A DNA stretch of 64,000 bases, from positions 124,001-188,000 of the forward strand of contig CAMFGY010000003.1 in assembly GCA_945952065.1 (NCBI GenBank), in the 5' to 3' direction. This DNA is from an uncultured Burkholderiales bacterium (lineage in GTDB: Bacteria; Pseudomonadota; Gammaproteobacteria; Burkholderiales; Burkholderiaceae_C). The position numbers were made by a program, and so were the translations under genes. This document shows positions 1 through 6,538 of the stretch, piece by piece. The notes below the pieces were generated by a model. It did no database searches, was not told where the DNA came from, and was given only the letters and a program-made list of their open reading frames with translations. The stretch's first letter is position 1. Each line of letters opens with the position of its first letter.

Positions 1-2115
1 GCCATCGGCGCTGCGAGTGGCCGCGCCAAAATTGAAGCCGCGACCGAAGGCGCCTTGCCCACCAAAAAAACGCGCTTTGCGCTGCTCGGGCCGGACCCGG
101 GTCAGGCCCCGCTCGCTGCCCAACCAGAGTTCGCTCTGGAGCGCGTCCTGGATCGATTCGAAGCTGCCGCTGGGCATGCCGGGCAGGTCTTGCCAAGAGA
201 CCATACGCCAGGTTTTTTTGCGCTCGGGATCAGGGGCTTGTGGCGCTTGGAGCTCATACAGACCTTGGTTGCTCGCCAACCATATGCGCCCCTGCGCATC
301 TTGCCGCATGGCGTGGATGGCTGGGCGCGAGGGACCGGTCCCCTGAGCGCCCGCCAACTCGATTGGCTCAGAGAAGGTCTCGCCATCGGGTTGGAGGTAT
401 TGCAAGCCACTCTTGCTGCCGACCCACAAGCGAGCGTCACGGTCCAATAACAGACAATCCACAATGCTGTTCACCAGCGCGCCAGGGCCTGGAGGGCTGG
501 TGGTGAAATGTCGGATGCGGCCTTGCTCGCCGATGCGGTACAGGCCTTGTGCAGCACTGGCCCAAAGCACTTGCCTGCTTTTGTCTTGCAGCAGGGCGCT
601 GATGGAAACCGAGGGGCCTCCCATGCTTTCGAAGTGAATTCTTTGGCTGCTCCCGAGCTTGGGGTCATACAGCACCAAGCCTCGATCACCGCCGACCCAT
701 ATTCGGCCCCGCCCATCAAAGGCCAGTGCCTTCACATGGCTGATGGGCATCTCCTTCAACGCGATCTGCCTGACCTTGCCACTGGGGATGTGCAGGTGGT
801 TCAAACCGCCGCCATAAGTCCCTACCCAAGCGTGGCTCTCATCTTCCAACAAGGTGGCCATCACCATGGGGGAGGACAGGCTTTGGCTGTCGCCGGGAAT
901 GCTCAGGTAATTGCTGAAGCGGCTGCTGTTCAGGTCCACCAGATTGACGCCGGTATCGCTGCTGCCGACCCAGAGGGTGCCATTGCGGTCTTGCATCAAT
1001 GAGGCAATGGTTTCGCTGGACAGGCTGCCTCCCACCCCGGGAATTTGCCGAAACGATTCCACGGCCTTGTTCTCGGGGCGCCAGCGGTAGAGCACCGCTT
1101 TTTCGCCACTGCCGATCCACATGGTTTGCTCGCGATCGAGCAGCAGGGCATGCACGATCTCGTAGGGCAGCTGAAGGGCTGGGCCTTGTGGATCCCATGC
1201 CATGCCCGCACCGTCTTTGCGCCAGATCTGCAGGCCACCATTGGTGCCCACCCAGAGCCGCTGTGTCGCGTCCAAAGCCAGTTGGGTGGCGATCAAGGCA
1301 TTGGGCGACGCCTTGCGAAAGTCTGGGGCCTCTGCGGTGCTGAAGCTCAGGCCCTGGGTCGAAGCTTTGGCGCCGGCTGCGATATGCATCAAGCGCTCGC
1401 CGCGGGCCAACCAAATGCCTTGTCGGCCGTCAGCAATCATGGCGGTGATGGCTCGCGCCTGGGCTGCTTTGGGGCTTGCAACTGGGCTTGCGGGAGGGGC
1501 TGGTGCCTCATCCATCCATGGTGTGAATTGCAGGGTCTGCAAGTCCAGGACATACAGCCCGCCCAGGCATGCCACCCACACATAGCCCTCTGTCGAAGGT
1601 GCCAGGGCCAGGACGCGGCGGCCTCTTGTCGTCAGCTCTGTGGGCAACGCGATTCTTTGGATTTTTTGCGTGCGTAAATCCATGCGGTCCAAACCGCCGT
1701 GGCTGCCGATCCAAAGCATTTGGCGCTTGCGGTCTTCCCAAAGCGACTGAATGACCGAGTGGCTGAGCGTTTGGCTTTGATTGGGAATGGCGCTGAAGGT
1801 CTTGATATGGCGTCCGTCGTAGCGAGCCAGGCCCTGGGTGGTGCCCAGCCAGATGAGCCCGTCGGCGTCTTGCAAGGCGCTCATGACATAGGGGCTGGGC
1901 AGACCATCGTCCATGCCCAATTGGCTGAATCGCAAATGGCTCAAGGCCGCCGTGCTTTGGCCAAGGCTTGGAGGTGCAAAAAGGCCGGCAACCAGCAGCA
2001 GGCACAGCCGCAGCGCTCGTATCAGCCAATTCGGGCTGATTGATGCGAGATGTCGAGAGTCAGGGCAGGCCAAACAAGCGCTTTGGCGCATCCCAAGCCG
2101 AGCACAAAGATCCAA
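1..2115 (-). CDS. two-component regulator propeller-domain protein (partial; C-terminus outside window)
   Basis: About 705 residues are visible and the frame runs off the left edge. After an N-terminal hydrophobic signal or anchor (ALRLCLLLVAGLFA), the protein is a series of Reg_prop beta-propeller repeats. At least nine blades are recognisable, for example LIWLGTTQGLARYDG, LWIGSHGGLDRM, LWVGTNGGLQIW, IWVGGDRGLVLYD and LWLGSERGLTRVR. In this family two seven-bladed propellers form a periplasmic sensor, followed by a Y_Y_Y domain, a membrane helix and a histidine kinase, GGDEF or HTH output. The output domain would lie beyond position 1. The start is taken as TTG at 2115 because AGGAGG sits six bases upstream; the first in-frame ATG is at 2091. 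No ligand can be inferred. Confidence 0.85.
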   Translation of the reverse strand, partial: MDLCARLGMRQSACLACPDSRHLASISPNWLIRALRLCLLLVAGLFAPPSLGQSTAALSHLRFSQLGMDDGLPSPYVMSALQDADGLIWLGTTQGLARYDGRHIKTFSAIPNQSQTLSHSVIQSLWEDRKRQMLWIGSHGGLDRMDLRTQKIQRIALPTELTTRGRRVLALAPSTEGYVWVACLGGLYVLDLQTLQFTPWMDEAPAPPASPVASPKAAQARAITAMIADGRQGIWLARGERLMHIAAGAKASTQGLSFSTAEAPDFRKASPNALIATQLALDATQRLWVGTNGGLQIWRKDGAGMAWDPQGPALQLPYEIVHALLLDREQTMWIGSGEKAVLYRWRPENKAVESFRQIPGVGGSLSSETIASLMQDRNGTLWVGSSDTGVNLVDLNSSRFSNYLSIPGDSQSLSSPMVMATLLEDESHAWVGTYGGGLNHLHIPSGKVRQIALKEMPISHVKALAFDGRGRIWVGGDRGLVLYDPKLGSSQRIHFESMGGPSVSISALLQDKSRQVLWASAAQGLYRIGEQGRIRHFTTSPPGPGALVNSIVDCLLLDRDARLWVGSKSGLQYLQPDGETFSEPIELAGAQGTGPSRPAIHAMRQDAQGRIWLASNQGLYELQAPQAPDPERKKTWRMVSWQDLPGMPSGSFESIQDALQSELWLGSERGLTRVRPEQRKARFFGGQGAFGRGFNFGAATRSADG

Positions 2116-2551
2116 TTTGATCCTCCTCGTTGCCGCCCATTGGCATCCGCGTTGCCGGGGCTTGAGTATGCATGGTTTCCCTCCATGCGAAGACTTGATT
2201 TGGGCCATGGGCTCGGCGCTGAACCAAGTCGGGCATTGCTGGCGTATCCCTCCACGCCCTCCGAATCAAGTGCGCTTTCAGAGACAAATTCGAGGTGGTT
2301 TGAGCCGCTCTATTCCTAGAATGGCGTGGCCCCATCAGGGGCATGAGTGACCCGCCGACAGACCACTGTCGACCCGTGCAGGTGATCCGTTGGTCAAAAG
2401 CTTCGCCGAAGAAAACGAGCTTTACATCGACTCGATGAGCCCGCGAAAGACCAATTCAAGCCCGATCTCTGCGTTAAGCAAAGACGCGATCAAAGACTTG
2501 CGCTCAGGGGCAGTCAAAAGGTCCGATGGGTGGCGCTGATCTGCAGGCCCT
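2116..2551. other. intergenic region, no convincing gene
   Basis: This is the gap between the propeller-sensor gene and the RlmN-family gene, both read leftward. Open frames here are short, lack database-like motifs and mostly overlap one another. A minus-strand 81-codon frame (2422-2667) overlaps the 3' end of the methyltransferase gene in another phase and is not accepted. The part next to 2115 should contain the sensor promoter and its AGGAGG ribosome-binding site. No terminator with a T-run was found. Confidence 0.5.
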
Positions 2552-3619
2552 TCAGCCGTGGCGTTTCGTGGCTGGACTGAATTCACTAGGCCGAGTTTGA
2601 AAGCGCAAAGGCTGCGCAGGTGTTTGCATACTTCGCGCCCTGAGTTGCCCGCAGCCCCCGTCCACATCTTGCCCTGCTGAATCTCGCAGCTTGGTCAAAA
2701 CACCCCGCTGGTGCAGGCTGCGGGCAATGGCTGCGGCGTGTTCCCAGCTTGGGCGTTTGAAGTCCAGGCCCGGAATGCTGTTGTAGGGGATCATGTTCAA
2801 GATGGCGTACTTACCTTTGAGCAGGCGCACGATGCCATCCAACTCCTCCTCACCGTCGTTCACGCCTTCGAGCAAGGTCCATTGGTATTGGATGGGGTAG
2901 GCACTTTGGCGCGCGTAGTGTTCGCCAAGCTCTACCAGTTCATCTGGGCTGATGCGCGGCGCGCGCGGCAGCAGCCGCTCGCGCAAGTCTGCCTTGCTGG
3001 TGTGCAGCGACAGCGCCAGGGCGGGCTTGACGCGCTCGCGGGGCAGACGCTCAAACACACGCGGATCGCCGACCGTCGAAAACACCAGGTTTTTGTGGCC
3101 GATATTGCCCTCGGTGCCCAGCAGATCGATGGCCTCCAGCACATTGTCGAGATTGTGGGCAGGCTCGCCCATGCCCATGAATACGACCTTCTTCACCTCG
3201 CGCTGCGCGCGTGCCAAGGCCACTTGTGCCACGATTTCGCCGCTGCTGACCTGACGTATCAGGCCGCCTTGCCCGGTCATGCAGAACTGGCAGCCGACTG
3301 CGCAGCCCACTTGGCTGGATACGCACAAGCCGCCGCGCGGTAAGAGCACCGACTCCACGGTCTGTCCATCGCTCAAGCCCACCAACAAGCGCGCGGATCC
3401 GTCTGCGCCCGGATGACTGGAAATCAAGCGCGCCAGGCCGTGCAGCTCCGTATCCAAATCATGCAAGGCCGAGCGCAAGGCCAAAGGCAAAAAGTCGTCG
3501 GGTTTGCGGCGTCCCTGGGTGTGGGGCCGCGCCCGCACCCAGTCGCGCAGGAGCCGCTGTTCATGGGGTGTTTTGGCGCCAAGGGCGCGCAGGCGTTGGC
3601 GAATGGCTTCGATTTGCAT
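2552..3619 (-). CDS. RlmN/Cfr-family radical SAM rRNA methyltransferase
   Basis: 355 residues. The radical SAM cluster motif CAVGCQFC gives Cys106, Cys110 and Cys113. The preceding LCVSSQ supplies Cys99, at the place of the RlmN cysteine that resolves the RNA adduct. GGCGQL supplies Cys323, at the place of the methyl-carrying cysteine. The GMGEP and SLHTS stretches also fit the family, which methylates adenine 2503 of 23S rRNA or a tRNA adenine. The N-terminal accessory domain is short, and the last ~27 residues after GQLRAR are a basic, low-similarity tail. In Burkholderiales the housekeeping rlmN normally sits near ispG-hisS, so this copy is probably a paralogue (inference), and I give no symbol. 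It is divergent from ispD across 36 bp. Confidence 0.88.
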   Translation of the reverse strand: MQIEAIRQRLRALGAKTPHEQRLLRDWVRARPHTQGRRKPDDFLPLALRSALHDLDTELHGLARLISSHPGADGSARLLVGLSDGQTVESVLLPRGGLCVSSQVGCAVGCQFCMTGQGGLIRQVSSGEIVAQVALARAQREVKKVVFMGMGEPAHNLDNVLEAIDLLGTEGNIGHKNLVFSTVGDPRVFERLPRERVKPALALSLHTSKADLRERLLPRAPRISPDELVELGEHYARQSAYPIQYQWTLLEGVNDGEEELDGIVRLLKGKYAILNMIPYNSIPGLDFKRPSWEHAAAIARSLHQRGVLTKLRDSAGQDVDGGCGQLRARSMQTPAQPLRFQTRPSEFSPATKRHG

Positions 3620-3628
3620 GGAGGGGCG

Positions 3629-3649
3629 ATTTTAGGGCGACCCTAAAAT
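3629..3649. promoter_or_regulatory. palindromic divergent promoter candidate between the RlmN-family gene and ispD
   Basis: A perfect 9-bp inverted repeat, ATTTTAGGG-CGA-CCCTAAAAT, fills most of the 36-bp gap between two divergent starts (3619 minus, 3656 plus). Each arm contains TAAAAT reading toward one gene, which could be a -10 element. If so, transcripts would begin at or within a few bases of both ATG codons and be almost leaderless. No good -35 hexamer is visible on either side. The site could instead be a repressor operator. Confidence 0.5.
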
Positions 3650-3655
3650 GGCCCG

Positions 3656-4369
3656 ATGACGAACTACACAATCGGGCAGCAGCCACGCTGCTTTGCCTTG
3701 GTGCCTGCCGCGGGCGTGGGGGCACGTTCGGGCGCTGAGGGCCCCAAGCAATATGTGCAGCTGGCGGGTCAAGCGATGATGGCCCACACCCTGCAAGCCC
3801 TGAAGCAAGTGAAGGGTTTGAGCGGCACCTTGGTGGTGTTGTCGCCGCAAGACGATCAGTTTGAAACGGCCGTACCCGGGTTTGTGGGTGAGGGGGCTTG
3901 GGTGGCGCGCTGCGGCGGTGCAAGCCGTGCCGAGACGGTGGCCAATGGCCTGCGGGAACTGCAGGCCTTGGGGGCCCAAGCCCATGACTGGGTGCTGGTG
4001 CATGACGCCGCGCGCTGCTTGTTGCGGCCCGAATGGGTGGAGCGCTTGATGGCGGCCTGCGCCGCCGATGAGGTGGGCGGCTTGCTGGCCTTGCCCCTGG
4101 CCGATACCTTGAAGGCCTCGCAGCTAGGGCGGGTGGCGGCCACGGTCTCGCGCGCCGAGAAATGGGCGGCGCAAACACCGCAGATGTTCCGCATGGGCCT
4201 GCTGATGCCCGCGCTGGCGCAATTGGATGACAGCATCACCGATGAGGCCAGCGCCGTGGAGGCGCTGGGGCATCAGCCTTTGTTGGTGGAGAGCTCGATG
4301 GAGAACTTCAAGGTCACCTGGCCGGCTGATTTCGCCTTGGCGGAGCGGCTCTTGCGCAGCCACCTTTGA
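3656..4369 (+). CDS. ispD: 2-C-methyl-D-erythritol 4-phosphate cytidylyltransferase
   Basis: 237 residues, the usual length for IspD. The enzyme joins CTP to methylerythritol 4-phosphate in the MEP isoprenoid pathway in the cytoplasm. The N-terminal nucleotide-binding loop reads VPAAGVGARSGAEGPKQY, matching AAGxGxR...PKQY. VLVHDAARC and the TPQMF segment near residue 178 are further family signatures. ispF lies about 4.6 kb downstream on the same strand, although the two are adjacent or fused in many proteobacteria. Four unrelated genes intervene here. The ATG is only seven bases past the TAAAAT of the upstream palindrome, so the mRNA may lack a leader. Confidence 0.95.
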   Translation: MTNYTIGQQPRCFALVPAAGVGARSGAEGPKQYVQLAGQAMMAHTLQALKQVKGLSGTLVVLSPQDDQFETAVPGFVGEGAWVARCGGASRAETVANGLRELQALGAQAHDWVLVHDAARCLLRPEWVERLMAACAADEVGGLLALPLADTLKASQLGRVAATVSRAEKWAAQTPQMFRMGLLMPALAQLDDSITDEASAVEALGHQPLLVESSMENFKVTWPADFALAERLLRSHL

Positions 4370-4918
4370 TCAAAAGCGGTATTCAAAACCCGCCGACAGC
4401 ATGTCCACCTCGGACTTGAACAGGCGCAGGTATTCCAACTTGGTGACCACGCGTGGGGTGAAGGCATAGCTCAGGCCCAGGCCACCGGAACCTTCGGTGT
4501 CGCGGCGCGAGCCCTGGCTCTTCGCAAACAACATGCGGGTGCTGCCCACGCCCAGTCGCCCGTAGAGGCCGAGCTTTTCGCTGAGGGGCAACGTACCCAG
4601 CCAGGCCACGCCGATATGGTCCTCAGGGTAGGCATAGTCCTGCGGTGCAAAAAGTCCTTCGAGCAAGGCAAAGTTCAAGGTTCTTGCAAACACCTCGACG
4701 GACTGCTGAGGGCTGAGGCGGTAGCCCAGCGCAAAGCCGAAAGAGGGCTCCCGGCCGCGCTCATAGACCTTGGATTTGCCGTTCGCGCCACCCAGAGAGG
4801 CGCCCAGATACAAACCACTGTCTTCCACGCTGTTGCTGGCCGCGCGGGCCAGCCCGCTGAAGGCCAAACCGGCGCAGACCATGGCAAGTGCGGCTCGGCT
4901 GCGGATGTTGAGGTGCAT
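4370..4918 (-). CDS. outer membrane beta-barrel protein (small OmpA/OmpW-type)
   Basis: 182 residues with a cleavable signal peptide (hydrophobic core ALAMVCAGLAFSGLARA, cleavage near AxA). The mature part has alternating amphipathic strands (GLYLGASLGG, FGFALGYRL, GLYGRLGVGS, SGGLGLSYAF) and ends in FEYRF. A terminal aromatic residue of this kind is the BAM recognition signal of outer membrane barrels. The size fits an eight-stranded barrel. It follows the barrel gene at 4995-5594 by 76 bp on the same strand and is probably co-transcribed with it. Its stop codon directly abuts the ispD stop. Function beyond the outer-membrane location is unknown. Confidence 0.8.
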   Translation of the reverse strand: MHLNIRSRAALAMVCAGLAFSGLARAASNSVEDSGLYLGASLGGANGKSKVYERGREPSFGFALGYRLSPQQSVEVFARTLNFALLEGLFAPQDYAYPEDHIGVAWLGTLPLSEKLGLYGRLGVGSTRMLFAKSQGSRRDTEGSGGLGLSYAFTPRVVTKLEYLRLFKSEVDMLSAGFEYRF

Positions 4919-4954
4919 GGGTGTCTCCCTTGTTGTTGCTGTGGCGGATGATGG

Positions 4955-4983
4955 CTGACGGCAGCTCGCCAGGCTGCCGTCAG
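4955..4983. other. inverted repeat between the two barrel genes
   Basis: CTGACGGCAG (4955-4964) and CTGCCGTCAG (4974-4983) form a perfect 10-bp stem around a nine-base loop. No T-run follows in the minus direction, so it is not a typical intrinsic terminator. It may stabilise the upstream cistron's mRNA end or affect expression of the downstream barrel gene. Confidence 0.5.
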
Positions 4984-4994
4984 GAGGCCGGGCT

Positions 4995-5594
4995 TTAGAA
5001 CTTGTAGCTCAGGCCCACGGAGAACATATTCACATTGGCCTTGTCGCCCGCCTTGTTGTACTTGGCGCTCAGGTAGTCATAGTCAGCGTTGAGGCTGAGG
5101 GTTTTGCTGAGGGCGTAACTCAGGCCAGCACCGGCCAGCAAGCCGAAGCTGTTCTTGCTTTCGCTGCCGCCACCGGCGTAGTTGGCCACGCCCCGGGTGT
5201 AGGCGCCACCCAGCTTGCCCTTCAGGGTGAAATCTCCGAAGCGCAGCGGCACCGTGCCAACGACGCCGAGCCCGCCGATCTTGACGTCGCCTTGCGCATC
5301 CTGGCCGCCGCGGCGCAGCCGGCCTTCTCCCTTGCCGACGCCAAAGGCCATGAGTTCAACGCCGAAGTTCTCATAGTCCATGCCGCCATACACTTTGCCG
5401 CCGAAGCTGGCCGTTTGGTCGCACTTCTGGCCGGCATTGCATTTGATGTCGTACTTGTCGTACAGACCGATGTTGGCGCCGACATAGGCCTCCGACTGTG
5501 GGCCCGCTTGGGCGCTGCCCACGGCCGCTCCCATCAGCAAGGCCGAAGCCAGGGTCTTGACAATGGAACGAGGCATAACTTCAAACTTCAGCAT
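4995..5594 (-). CDS. outer membrane beta-barrel protein
   Basis: 199 residues. The start at 5594 is supported by AAGGAG nine bases upstream. A signal peptide (IVKTLASALLMGAAVGSAQA) precedes a barrel-like mature region rich in Gly and aromatic residues, with strands such as YVGANIGLY, GKVYGGMDY, LKGKLGGAYTR, GLLAGAGLSYAL and FSVGLSYKF. The terminal Phe fits BAM export. KCNAGQKC (two Cys close together) could form a loop disulfide. It has the same general fold as the next gene downstream, with which it likely forms an operon. It is transcribed away from the HTH regulator at 5791; the shared 196-bp gap holds repeated TTGTCGC sites. Confidence 0.82.
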   Translation of the reverse strand: MLKFEVMPRSIVKTLASALLMGAAVGSAQAGPQSEAYVGANIGLYDKYDIKCNAGQKCDQTASFGGKVYGGMDYENFGVELMAFGVGKGEGRLRRGGQDAQGDVKIGGLGVVGTVPLRFGDFTLKGKLGGAYTRGVANYAGGGSESKNSFGLLAGAGLSYALSKTLSLNADYDYLSAKYNKAGDKANVNMFSVGLSYKF

Positions 5595-5623
5595 GATCTA
5601 AAACTCCTTGAAAGTACTGCTGG

Positions 5624-5730
5624 GTTGTCGCAACGCAGCTCCCGGCTTTGGTCAGTGCTTTCTTGCGACAACGGGGCAGAGTGTTCCTGTATCCGCAAAG
5701 GATTGCCAGAAACTTGAACTTTGTCGCGAA
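5624..5730. promoter_or_regulatory. three-copy TTGTCGC(A)AA operator candidate
   Basis: GTTGTCGCAA (5624-5633) is matched by its perfect inverted copy TTGCGACAAC (5663-5672). A third, near-identical site, TTGTCGCGAA, lies at 5721-5730. All three fall in the gap between the barrel operon (-) and the HTH regulator gene (+). Repeated sites in this position are typical of regulator binding. The adjacent HTH protein is the obvious candidate, which is inference. Confidence 0.5.
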
Positions 5731-5741
5731 TGGAGCGCTCT

Positions 5742-5764
5742 TTGGTACTACGATGCGCTACCAA
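5742..5764. promoter_or_regulatory. inverted repeat upstream of the HTH regulator gene
   Basis: TTGGTA-N11-TACCAA is a perfect 6-bp dyad ending 26 bases before the ATG at 5791. The position is compatible with autoregulation of the regulator gene. It differs in sequence from the TTGTCGC sites further upstream, so two proteins may act in this region. Confidence 0.4.
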
Positions 5765-5790
5765 TTCAGCAGACAGAGCCAGGGAGGCGT

Positions 5791-6531
5791 ATGAGCAGTC
5801 CGGAAGTCATCATCCAGGTCTTGCGCAGCGAGATGCGTGCAGCCGGCGTGACCTACAAGCAATTGGCCACGCGTTTAGACATGAGCGAGTCCAGCATCAA
5901 ACGGGTGTTTTCGCAAGGCGATATGAGCCTGACGCGGCTGGAACAAATCTGCAAGTCGGTCGGGGTGGCGATGGAGGATGTGCTGCGCCAAGCGGCCGAT
6001 GCCACGCCGCATGCAGACACGCTGACCTTGGATCAAGAAAAGTCACTGGTGCAAGACCCCAAGCTCTTGCTGGTGGCCATTTGCTGCTTGGGCCATTGGT
6101 CTTTGGAGCAAATCACCGAGGTCTATGACATTTCAGAAACCGAATGCATCCGCTATTTGGTGAAGTTAGACCGCTTGGAACTGATAGAGCTCAAAGCCAT
6201 GAACCGCTATCGCATGCGGGTTTCGATCGCTTTCCGCTGGCTCCCGGACGGCCCGGTGCAACAGTTCTTCCGCAAGTATGTGGTGGATGACTATTTCGGC
6301 GGTCGCTTTGACGGCACCGGTGAGACCTTGCTGTGCGTGCATGGACGGCTCTCCAATCCCAGCGCACAAGAGTTGGTGCAAAAGATCCGGCAACTTGCCG
6401 CTGAATTGGCGCGGCTGCACCAGGACGATCAGCGCTTGCAGCCTGCCGAGCGCGATGGCTTCACGCTGCTGCTGGGGCTGCGCTCTTGGGAGTTTGCGCA
6501 ATTCACCGCCATGCGGCGGCAAAAACCCTGA
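5791..6531 (+). CDS. XRE/HTH-family transcriptional regulator
   Basis: 246 residues from ATG 5791, chosen because GGGAGG precedes it and the HTH domain then lies at the N-terminus; the frame is open further upstream without conserved-looking sequence. Residues ~5-60 form a Cro/C1-type helix-turn-helix (YKQLATRLDMSESSIKRVFSQGDMSLTRLEQICKSVGV in shorter blocks). Residues ~85-140 look like a second, winged-helix-like segment (WSLEQITEVYDISETECIRYLVKLDRLELI). The C-terminal half has no recognised ligand domain. Its divergent position from two barrel genes suggests it controls envelope composition. This is unproven. Confidence 0.8.
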   Translation: MSSPEVIIQVLRSEMRAAGVTYKQLATRLDMSESSIKRVFSQGDMSLTRLEQICKSVGVAMEDVLRQAADATPHADTLTLDQEKSLVQDPKLLLVAICCLGHWSLEQITEVYDISETECIRYLVKLDRLELIELKAMNRYRMRVSIAFRWLPDGPVQQFFRKYVVDDYFGGRFDGTGETLLCVHGRLSNPSAQELVQKIRQLAAELARLHQDDQRLQPAERDGFTLLLGLRSWEFAQFTAMRRQKP

Positions 6532-6538
6532 TCACGCA

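Noticed and set aside
2422-2667. An 81-codon minus-strand frame after the RlmN-family gene
   Set aside because: It overlaps the methyltransferase 3' end in another phase, lacks a ribosome-binding site and has no recognisable family. A frameshifted RlmN tail was considered, but the annotated frame already contains the catalytic Cys323.
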